Below are positions 1 to 5,153 of a DNA stretch of 5,153 bases, piece after piece. The first letter of the stretch is position 1. Each line of letters opens with the position of its first letter. The notes under the pieces are model-generated. The model was not told where the DNA came from. It was given only the letters and a program-made list of their open reading frames with translations, and did not search any database. This stretch comes from DASPWW01 sp035637595 (GTDB lineage: Bacteria; Actinomycetota; Thermoleophilia; Solirubrobacterales; 70-9), in the NCBI GenBank assembly GCA_035637595.1, contig DASPWW010000016.1, positions 1 through 5,153 on the forward strand, read 5' to 3'. The position numbers were made by a program, and so were the translations under genes.

Positions 1-1041
1 GAACGTCGCGCGCATCTCCGAGGTCAGCTCGTCGAGAAACTCCTCGCGGTAGGTCGAGTCGGTGAGCATCGCGATCGCGAAATAGAAACCCGAGAAGGCG
101 GCGAGGCCGGCGGCGACGCGCAGCAGCTCCGAGGTCAGCTCGACGCGGTCGCCGAGCAGGTCGAAGCCGACCAGCTCGGTACCGCCCGACCCGATCCACT
201 CCTGCCTGACCGCCTCGTTGATCGACAGCAAGCCGAAGGCGACGAAGAACAGGCCGACCGCGAGGCTGACGATCAGGACCTGGGTGGCCTGGCTGACGAA
301 CATCACCAGCCCGACGTTGAGGCGCTGGCGGCGGTCGAGGGGCTTCTGCGCCTCGCCGGCCTCGCGCTCGATCCCGCGGGCCTCGAGCGGGATCCGCACG
401 AGCAGGAACACCGACCCGAGCACCACGAACAGCGCGAGGATCGCCCAGAACTGACCCGTTGAGATCGCCGAGAAGATCTGCCACATCTCCTGGTTCGTGA
501 ACGAGAGCAGGGCGAAGATCATCAGCAGCGGCACGGCCTTGGCGAGCAATCCCAGCGCCGAGGTGAGCTGGCCGATCAGGCGCGCGAGGACCCAGCGCAG
601 GATCGCCACCAGCCCGTAGCCGATCGCCGCGTAGATCAGCCCCAGGACAGCCAGGTTCGCCGCCACCGTCGCGGCAGCGCTTCCGATCTGGCCTCCGAAG
701 ATAAGCGGCAGCAGCGCGGGCAGCAGGACGAAGGTCGCCAGCTCGACTTTCCCGACCGTCCGCGGCACCGACCAGAAGGGCCGCCCCCGCGCCCGATTGA
801 CGATCCCGATCGCGACGAGCAGGATCGCAAGCCCGCCAAGCGCCGCGGCCACGTTCGCGGCCGGCGACCAGTCGAGCTGGATCGCGCCCAGCATCTCGCC
901 GCAAAAGACGAGGGCGAGCACCGGCACTGCGCGGTTGAAGACGTCGGTCGAGGCCCTGAAGCCCTCGATGAACAGCGGAAGCCCAGCACGCCGGAAGCGC
1001 TGCTCGTATCCGGCGAGATCGTCGCTGCGACGCGGGGCCAC
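1..1041 (-). CDS. Multi-pass membrane protein of unknown function (partial, C-terminus beyond left edge)
   Basis: Reading leftward from a GTG at 1041-1039, the frame stays open for 347 codons to the window edge. An in-frame TGA lies only four codons upstream, so this GTG is the only credible start; the next in-frame ATG is residue 50, inside the first hydrophobic segment. The short N-terminus is charged and polar (MAPRRSDDLAGYEQRFRRAG). About eight hydrophobic stretches follow, near residues 37-55, 62-82, 99-117, 121-150, 163-182, 196-216, 240-272 and 305-327. A charged loop sits at 217-240, and the visible end is acidic (YREEFLDELTSEM, 331-343). I recall similar proteins in actinobacteria annotated only as hypothetical or integral membrane proteins, with a like LPLFIEGF-type N-terminus and YREEF-type region, but I cannot name a family with a known role. 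No transporter or channel signature is visible. It is divergent from the PAP2 gene across 58 bp and has no Shine-Dalgarno sequence. The coding call is firm; the function is unknown. Confidence 0.85.
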   Translation of the reverse strand, partial: MAPRRSDDLAGYEQRFRRAGLPLFIEGFRASTDVFNRAVPVLALVFCGEMLGAIQLDWSPAANVAAALGGLAILLVAIGIVNRARGRPFWSVPRTVGKVELATFVLLPALLPLIFGGQIGSAAATVAANLAVLGLIYAAIGYGLVAILRWVLARLIGQLTSALGLLAKAVPLLMIFALLSFTNQEMWQIFSAISTGQFWAILALFVVLGSVFLLVRIPLEARGIEREAGEAQKPLDRRQRLNVGLVMFVSQATQVLIVSLAVGLFFVAFGLLSINEAVRQEWIGSGGTELVGFDLLGDRVELTSELLRVAAGLAAFSGFYFAIAMLTDSTYREEFLDELTSEMRATF

Positions 1042-1047
1042 GAACGG

Positions 1048-1053
1048 ATTTCA
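1048..1053 (-). promoter_or_regulatory. Candidate -10 hexamer for a leaderless membrane-protein transcript
   Basis: On the minus strand TGAAAT lies at exactly -12 to -7 from the GTG start at 1041, matching four of six bases of TATAAT. No -35 is recognisable and there is no Shine-Dalgarno sequence. It partly overlaps the in-frame TGA just upstream of the start. Taken alone it is weak; it gains some weight because two other starts in the window have a -10-like hexamer at the same offset. Confidence 0.2.
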
Positions 1054-1085
1054 GCGACGGGGGCGGACGGCGCCCCACCCAGGTG

Positions 1086-1096
1086 GCGATAATCGC
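1086..1096. promoter_or_regulatory. Small palindrome with a -10-like hexamer ahead of the PAP2-ychF operon
   Basis: GCGATAATCGC is a perfect 11-bp inverted repeat (GCGAT, central A, ATCGC) in the 58-bp gap between divergent genes. Inside it, GATAAT (1088-1093) matches five of six bases of the -10 consensus and lies at -12 to -7 from the PAP2 ATG at 1100, so transcription could begin at or next to the start codon. No matching -35 is visible. On the other strand the same element reads GATTAT, so it could serve the divergent gene as well. An operator role is possible, but so short a palindrome can arise by chance. Confidence 0.3.
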
Positions 1097-1099
1097 GCG

Positions 1100-1720
1100 A
1101 TGGCTCAGCGTCGCCTTCCGCGCCTGCGTGGACGCGACCCCGTCGCGCGCCGCCGTCATCCGCTTCTGGCCGTGCTCGCCGACCTCGACCAGGCGGCGCT
1201 TCGGGCGCTGCGCACTCGTGCCCACGGGCGCGTCCCCGATGCCGTGATGAAGACGCTGGGGATGGCGGGCGAGTGGGGGGCCGTGTGGGCCGCGACCGCG
1301 GCAACCGCCGCGGCGGTCGACGGGGGACGCAGGCGGCGCTGGATGATCGCCGGCGCAGTCGGCCCGGCGGCGATCGGCGTCAACTTCGCGGTCAAGGTCG
1401 CGGTGGGCCGCAAGCGGCCGGTGCTCGAGGAGCACCCTCCGCTCGCGCGGGCGCCGACCAAGCTGTCCTTCCCCTCAGCGCACGCAACGTCGTCCCTCGC
1501 CGCCGCGACGGCGATGGGACGCATCGCACCGGGCGGCCGCCCGGTGCTCTACGGGCTCGCGGCGGCGATCTGCCTGAGCCGCCCCTACCTGGGCATGCAC
1601 TATCCATCCGACGTGGTCGCCGGCGCTGCCCTCGGCATAGCGCTGGGTCGTCTCGTCCCGGGCCTCGACGGCGGCCCTCCCACCGGCGGAAGCGCCGAAC
1701 CACACAGCGCCGCGCCGTGA
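1100..1720 (+). CDS. PAP2-family membrane phosphatase (lipid phosphate phosphatase)
   Basis: This 206-residue protein carries the full PAP2/acid-phosphatase signature. Motif 1 is K99-x6-R106-P107, motif 2 is P125-S126-A127-H128 within LSFPSAHATSS, and motif 3 is S160-R161-x5-H167-x3-D171. In this family the motif 3 His attacks the phosphate and the motif 2 His protonates the leaving group. The N-terminus (1-45) is Arg-rich and likely cytoplasmic. Hydrophobic segments lie near 57-73, 80-98, 130-143, 148-160 and 172-186, so the active site should face the outer side of the membrane. Likely substrates are polyprenyl or other lipid phosphates. The LSFPSAHAT stretch resembles, from memory, mycobacterial decaprenylphosphoryl-5-phosphoribose phosphatase (Rv3807c type), but undecaprenyl-pyrophosphate phosphatase is also possible. 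ATG at 1100 is chosen because upstream codons run antisense into the divergent gene. AGGTGG at 1081-1086 is too far away for a normal ribosome site. The stop overlaps the ychF start. Confidence 0.9.
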   Translation: MAQRRLPRLRGRDPVARRRHPLLAVLADLDQAALRALRTRAHGRVPDAVMKTLGMAGEWGAVWAATAATAAAVDGGRRRRWMIAGAVGPAAIGVNFAVKVAVGRKRPVLEEHPPLARAPTKLSFPSAHATSSLAAATAMGRIAPGGRPVLYGLAAAICLSRPYLGMHYPSDVVAGAALGIALGRLVPGLDGGPPTGGSAEPHSAAP

Positions 1721-2790
1721 AGGTCGGAATCGTCGGGCTTCCCAACGCCGGCAAGACGACCCTGTTCAACGCGCTCACCCGGTCCGCCGCCGAGACCGCG
1801 GTCTACCCTTTTACGACGGTCGACGAAAACGTCGCCGTCGTCGAGGTCCCGGACGACCGGCTCGAGCCGGTAGCGACCGCCGCTCAGGCGGCCCCGGTCG
1901 TGTTCGAGACCATCGAGTTCCACGACATCGCGGGACTCGTGCGCGGCGCCTCCGAGGGAGAGGGGCTCGGCAACCGCTTCCTCGCCGCGATCCGCGAGAC
2001 CGACGCGATCTGCCACGTGGTGCGCGCGCACTCCGACCAGGGGGTACCCCATCCCGAGGGCGACGTGGAGCCGGCGCGCGACATCGAGATAGTCGAGGCG
2101 GAGCTGCGCCAGGCCGACCTCGAGACCGCCCGGCGGCGGCTCGAGCGGGTTACGAAGCAGGCGCACTCGGGCGACAAGGAGGCAATCGCCGAGCGCGACT
2201 GGCTGGAAGAGGTGGTCGCGGCGCTCGGCGGCGCCGAGGCGACGCGCTCGATCGACGCGCCGGAGGCCGCCGCCCAAGCTCCGGCTCGGCTCCAGGCCCT
2301 GACCTCCAAGCCGGTCCTCTACGTCGCCAACGTCGACGAGGGCGAGGCCGAGGTGCCCGACGCGATCGCGGCGCGCGCCGCCGAGGCCGGCGCGGCCGCG
2401 GTGGCGGTCAGCGCCCGCATCGAGTCCGAGCTCGCCGAGCTGGACGACGCCGAGGCCGCTGAGATGCGCGCCGAGCTCGATCTCACCGAGTCGGGGCTCG
2501 AGCGCCTCGTCGCCGCCGCCTACGACCTGCTCGGCCTGATCACGTTCTTCACAGCCCACGAGGGCGTCGAGGCTCGAGCCCGCAGCCTGCCGCGCGGCGC
2601 CACGGCCTGGGACGCGGCGGGCAAGGTCCACTCTGACATCCAGGCCGGCTTCGTGCGCGCCGAGGTGATCGGGTGGCGCGAGCTGATCGAGGCCGGCGGC
2701 TACGCCGCCGCCCGCGAGCGCGGCGTACTCCGAACCGAGGGTCGCGACTACGTCGTCGCCGACGGCGACGTGGTCACGATCCGCCACTGA
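1717..2790 (+). CDS. ychF: Redox-responsive ATPase YchF (OLA1 family, Obg-like P-loop NTPase)
   Basis: This is a complete 357-residue YchF/OLA1 protein, close to the roughly 360 residues usual for the family. Residues 7-15 form the P-loop (GLPNAGKTT). A G2-like PFTT lies at 31-34, and the G3 motif D70-I-A-G73 is followed by GLVRGASEGEGLGNRF. The specificity motif is N205-V-D-E208 instead of the NKxD of true GTPases, which fits the family's preference for ATP. Leu74 sits where Ras-type enzymes have the catalytic Gln. Residues about 120-200 are rich in charged helix and should form the family's coiled-coil insertion. A TGS domain closes the protein (about 274-357), with HSDIQAGFVRAEVI and DYVVADGDVV. 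YchF is a cytosolic ATPase that binds ribosomes and is linked to stress and oxidative responses in other bacteria. The GTG start at 1717 overlaps the PAP2 stop as GTGA, and no Shine-Dalgarno sequence is visible, so translation is probably coupled. Confidence 0.96.
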   Translation: MKVGIVGLPNAGKTTLFNALTRSAAETAVYPFTTVDENVAVVEVPDDRLEPVATAAQAAPVVFETIEFHDIAGLVRGASEGEGLGNRFLAAIRETDAICHVVRAHSDQGVPHPEGDVEPARDIEIVEAELRQADLETARRRLERVTKQAHSGDKEAIAERDWLEEVVAALGGAEATRSIDAPEAAAQAPARLQALTSKPVLYVANVDEGEAEVPDAIAARAAEAGAAAVAVSARIESELAELDDAEAAEMRAELDLTESGLERLVAAAYDLLGLITFFTAHEGVEARARSLPRGATAWDAAGKVHSDIQAGFVRAEVIGWRELIEAGGYAAARERGVLRTEGRDYVVADGDVVTIRH

Positions 2791-4246
2791 GCAGCGGTCC
2801 CACCTGGTCCGAGGCGGTGACGTGGATCACGTCGGGCTCGACCGCGTAGTCGATCAGGGCCAGGGCTTGGAGCCGGTCGAGGACGAACTGGAAGGCGCCG
2901 GCCTGGGTGTCGGACTCGTAGTCGCGTGCGATGTCGAATGACCACCCGGCGGCGTGCAGCGGATAGTCGTCGATCGCCCGCGGGTCCCGATCGCGCAGCA
3001 GGTCCTCGTAGGCGCGGTCGCGCACCGCGCTCGTCACGGTGAGCGTGCCGCCGCCGTAGATCTCCCGCACCCGCGCCGCGAGGTAGATCAGCGTCGCAAC
3101 GGCCTCGGGCCGCAGCCCGCGGTAAAGCGCCGGGGCCGAGCCCGCCTCGGCGGAGAGCTCGCCGATTCCGGCGTCGAGCGCGTAGCCGAGCTCGGGCGAC
3201 TCGGGGATCGGGACGATCGCGCCGGCGCTCCACGCGGCCTCGAGCTGCCCCGGGTCCGCGAAGGTCTCGGTCGAGTCGGTCGGATGGAAGACCTGCTCGC
3301 CGGTCGGCCCGCCGTCCTGGAGGCGCTCGAGCTCGCGCAGCTCGGCGGGATCGTCTCGGTACAGGCGCATGATTCCCTCCGCCGCGAGGACCTTCCAGTA
3401 GTACTCCGACGACTCGTCACCGAACGAGGCGAGCAGGTCCCAGGTCTGGGGATGGCTGTGAGGCGAGGAGTTGAAGTACAGCTCCGCGTAGGGGACCGGG
3501 TCGCCGCCAGGATCGGGCTCCTCGGAGAGGTAGGTCTCGATCACCTGCTCGAGGTTGCCGATCCCCATGTGGTACGAGACAACGGCAAGGTCGTCGGCGC
3601 CGAATCGCCGCTGGGCGATCTCCAGGTAGCGGACGGCTCCCGCCAGGGCGGCGTCGGGATCGAAGCGCTCGTCGATCCGCGCCCGCTCGGCGGTCAGCCG
3701 CCGCGCCCGCTCGAGCTTGCCGAACTCGTAGGCGCGATTGATCTGCCTGGTGAGCTTGCGGCTGCGCTCGAGGTCGACCCGCATCCCGAGCAGGTCCTGG
3801 GCCGTCGAGGCGACGATCTGCGCGAGCCCGGCGGCGGCCTCGGGGTCGTCGCCGGCGATCACCTGCGAGCGCCCCGCGCTCTCCAGGAACACCATCGCCT
3901 CCAGCGCGTCGGGGTCGACTTCGGTCGACCCGATCGCGCGCTCGATCTCGTCGCGGTAGCGCGCGACGAGCCGGGCGGTGTGGAACGCGCCCCCCGGGCT
4001 GTTGGCGTAAAGCACGTGGGCCAGGCCCGCCGCCGCCCGGGCCTCGAACTCGCCCCGGCGGTCGGGCTCGTAGGCGAACGGGTCACCCTCGAGCGGCGCC
4101 CCCTCCAGGCTTACGGGGGCGACGGCCGCATCGCCGCGCGCGATCAGGCCCGCCACCAGCGCCGCGACGAGCACGACCGCCGCACCAAGGGCGGCCAGCC
4201 TCGCCCATGGTCCCGCCGGAGCATCGGTGACGCCCTGCGTCGTCAT
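2774..4246 (-). CDS. Exported two-domain cell-wall protein: lytic-transglycosylase-like domain plus M15/DUF5715-like C-terminal domain
   Basis: The 490-residue product starts with a polar N-terminus and one hydrophobic segment (about 15-36), a signal peptide or membrane anchor; A41-V42-A43 is a possible cleavage site, and there is no lipobox. Residues about 75-240 look like a soluble lytic transglycosylase: a catalytic-type E122-S123 in MVFLESAG, then G140-LAQI (variant of GLMQI), and SYHMGIGN (224-230) in place of the usual YNAGxGN. This domain would cut peptidoglycan glycan strands outside the membrane. After an acidic linker, residues about 378-480 contain TSAVRDRAYEDLL, then H431-x2-G434-x3-D438 (HAAGWSFD) and IHV with H475. 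That matches the M15 peptidase/DUF5715 pattern of His, Asp and His metal ligands. The usual ExxH is DxxH here (D472), with E470 nearby, so peptidase activity is uncertain. No Shine-Dalgarno sequence precedes the ATG. The gene diverges from the lipocalin-like gene and overlaps ychF by 17 bp. Confidence 0.85.
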   Translation of the reverse strand: MTTQGVTDAPAGPWARLAALGAAVVLVAALVAGLIARGDAAVAPVSLEGAPLEGDPFAYEPDRRGEFEARAAAGLAHVLYANSPGGAFHTARLVARYRDEIERAIGSTEVDPDALEAMVFLESAGRSQVIAGDDPEAAAGLAQIVASTAQDLLGMRVDLERSRKLTRQINRAYEFGKLERARRLTAERARIDERFDPDAALAGAVRYLEIAQRRFGADDLAVVSYHMGIGNLEQVIETYLSEEPDPGGDPVPYAELYFNSSPHSHPQTWDLLASFGDESSEYYWKVLAAEGIMRLYRDDPAELRELERLQDGGPTGEQVFHPTDSTETFADPGQLEAAWSAGAIVPIPESPELGYALDAGIGELSAEAGSAPALYRGLRPEAVATLIYLAARVREIYGGGTLTVTSAVRDRAYEDLLRDRDPRAIDDYPLHAAGWSFDIARDYESDTQAGAFQFVLDRLQALALIDYAVEPDVIHVTASDQVGPLLSGGS

Positions 4247-4256
4247 GCGGCGCAGC

Positions 4257-4289
4257 TTGACAGGGGGCCGCGCAGCGCCGTGTTACGTT
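4257..4289 (+). promoter_or_regulatory. Candidate promoter for the lipocalin-like gene (leaderless)
   Basis: In the 49-bp divergent gap a perfect -35 hexamer TTGACA (4257-4262) is followed by TGTTACGTT (4281-4289), which reads as an extended -10: TG, one base, then TACGTT (TAnnnT). The spacer to TACGTT is 21 bp, longer than the usual 17-19. Taking TGTTAC (4281-4286) as the -10 instead gives 18 bp but a poorer hexamer. TACGTT sits at -12 to -7 from the GTG at 4296, so the transcript would begin at the start codon. Confidence 0.45.
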
Positions 4290-4295
4290 GCCGCG

Positions 4296-5153
4296 GTGCG
4301 CACCCAGGCTCGATTTCCGGCACTCGATCGCGAGGCCGGCCACTACGAGAGCTTCTACATCAAGGCCACCCGTCCCGAGGGCGGCCTCGGGGTGTGGATC
4401 CGCCACACCATCCACAAGCGGCCCGGTGCCGAGCCGACCGCCTCGATCTGGTTCGTGCTCTTCGACGGCGAGGCGGCCTCGCCGGCGGCCACCAAGGCGA
4501 CGTTCCCGGCCGCCGAGCTCGCCGCCCCCCAAGCCGGCTACGTGCGCGTCGACGGCGCAACGCTCGAACCCGGTCGGGCGGTCGGGGAGCTCCACAGCCT
4601 GGTGCTCAACGCCAGCTGGGACCTCTCCTTCACGGACTCCGGGGAAGCGTTCCGCCACCTCCCCTACGGGTGGATGTACCGCGCGCCGCTGCCGCGCACC
4701 AAGCTGCTCAGCCCCCACCCGAGCGCCCGCTTCAGCGGCCGGGTGACGGTCGCGGGGCGCGACATCGAGCTCGATCGCTGGCCGGGGGTGATCGGGCACA
4801 ACTGGGGCGCCGAGCACGCCGAGCGTTGGGTCTGGATCCAGGGTGGCTGCTTCCCCGGCCATCCCGAGGACAGCTACCTCGACATCGCGGCGGGGCGGAT
4901 CAAGGTCGGCAGGTGGACGACTCCCTGGATCGCCAACGGAATGCTGTTCATCGACGGCGAGCCGCACCGCCTCGGCGGCCTCGATCGGGTTCGCAGCACG
5001 GAGCTGAACGAGGAGCCGACGAGCTGCGAGTTCAGGCTGACCGGAAAGGGGATCACCGTGCGCGGCAGGGTCTCCGCGGAGCAGCGCAACTTCGTCGGCT
5101 GGGTCTACGCCGACCCCGAGGGCCCCGAGCACAACACGCTCAACTGCTCGATC
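4296..5153 (+). CDS. Probable lipocalin-like protein, distant CrtC/AttH/tocopherol-cyclase type (partial, C-terminus beyond right edge)
   Basis: From a GTG at 4296 the frame is open for 286 codons to the window edge. The protein begins MRTQARFPALDREAGHYESF and has no signal peptide or membrane segment, so it should be cytosolic. It is rich in Trp and in alternating hydrophobic residues typical of beta-barrel sheets: GVWIRHTIHKR (32-42), SIWFVLFDG (50-58), a turn-rich middle, and the best motif, GHNWGAEHAERWVWIQGG (167-184), then further strands to the edge. A G-H-N/D-W-G then R-W-x-W pattern is familiar from the two-barrel lipocalin-like proteins (carotenoid hydratase CrtC, AttH, tocopherol cyclase), which bind or modify hydrophobic molecules. 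I base the link on this motif and overall texture only, so substrate and activity are unknown. GTG is chosen because the first residues lead straight into the conserved-looking GHYESFY, and because a promoter-like element lies directly upstream with no Shine-Dalgarno sequence. No frameshift or stop is seen. Confidence 0.7.
   Translation, partial: MRTQARFPALDREAGHYESFYIKATRPEGGLGVWIRHTIHKRPGAEPTASIWFVLFDGEAASPAATKATFPAAELAAPQAGYVRVDGATLEPGRAVGELHSLVLNASWDLSFTDSGEAFRHLPYGWMYRAPLPRTKLLSPHPSARFSGRVTVAGRDIELDRWPGVIGHNWGAEHAERWVWIQGGCFPGHPEDSYLDIAAGRIKVGRWTTPWIANGMLFIDGEPHRLGGLDRVRSTELNEEPTSCEFRLTGKGITVRGRVSAEQRNFVGWVYADPEGPEHNTLNCSI

Noticed and set aside
797..1099. An upstream ATG at 797 extending the PAP2 protein by 101 residues
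   Set aside because: The extension lies mostly antisense to the divergent membrane-protein gene and reads as Ser/Arg/Ala-rich shadow text. The PAP2 start at 1100 has its own -10-like element.
636..1304. A 222-codon minus-strand frame crossing the membrane-protein and PAP2 genes
   Set aside because: It is Arg/Pro/Ser-rich, spans the divergent gap and two real genes, and is a frame-shifted reading of the true membrane-protein gene.
1600..2787. A 395-codon open frame on the minus strand opposite ychF
   Set aside because: It is the reverse shadow of a GC-rich gene whose codon positions keep stops out. Its product is low-complexity Gly/Arg/Leu/Val text with no motif, while ychF on the other strand is unmistakable.
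2748..3233. A 161-codon minus-strand frame within the wall-enzyme gene
   Set aside because: It is a frame-shifted copy of the C-terminal domain region, almost all Arg/Ala/Gly, without motif or start signal.
4254..4261. TGTCAAGCT on the minus strand as an extended -10 for the wall-enzyme gene
   Set aside because: The hexamer CAAGCT matches poorly, sits at -11 to -6 rather than -12 to -7, and is largely the reverse of the TTGACA element used for the divergent promoter. No -35 accompanies it.
4083..5132. A 349-codon open frame on the minus strand opposite the lipocalin-like gene
   Set aside because: It also runs across the divergent promoter gap and into the wall-enzyme gene. The product is Gly/Ala/Arg-rich with no recognisable domain, whereas the plus frame shows structured, Trp-rich sequence.
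1..5153. CRISPR array, tRNA/rRNA genes, insertion sequence, toxin-antitoxin or defence cassette
   Set aside because: I looked for direct repeats with spacers, cloverleaf-like segments, transposase motifs and small paired genes. None was seen, and nearly every base is taken up by the five genes described.

Overview
This is a dense, very GC-rich (about 70%) chromosomal stretch, most likely from a high-GC actinobacterium. A Thermoleophilia/Solirubrobacterales-type lineage is my best guess from the style of the YchF and membrane proteins, but the window contains no taxonomic marker gene. It holds five protein genes and almost no non-coding DNA. The longest gaps are 58 and 49 bp, both between divergent gene pairs. 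I see no RNA genes, CRISPR arrays, insertion sequences, attachment sites or long repeats.

Layout. (1) Positions 1-1041, minus strand: the N-terminal 347 residues of a multi-pass membrane protein of unknown function, running off the left edge. (2) Positions 1100-1720, plus strand: a PAP2-type membrane phosphatase with all three catalytic motifs intact. (3) Positions 1717-2790, plus strand: a complete YchF/OLA1-type ATPase that starts inside the PAP2 stop codon (GTGA overlap), so the two form a tight operon. (4) Positions 2774-4246, minus strand: a 490-residue exported protein that combines a lytic-transglycosylase-like domain with a C-terminal M15/DUF5715-like peptidase-fold domain. It overlaps the ychF 3' end by 17 bp tail to tail. 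(5) From 4296 to the right edge, plus strand: the first 286 residues of a probable lipocalin-like protein with a distant CrtC/AttH/tocopherol-cyclase flavour.

How the genes fit together. Three of the five products point to the cell envelope: the membrane protein, the lipid-phosphate phosphatase and the exported wall-hydrolase-like protein. YchF is a conserved housekeeping ATPase that associates with ribosomes, and its link to the phosphatase gene is probably one of expression rather than pathway. No obvious multi-gene defence, mobile or biosynthetic system is present.

The most notable points are the two-domain wall enzyme with an unusual metal-site motif, and a recurring promoter arrangement. 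No start codon has a well-placed Shine-Dalgarno sequence, and three of the four non-coupled starts have a -10-like hexamer at exactly -12 to -7 from the start codon, suggesting leaderless transcripts.
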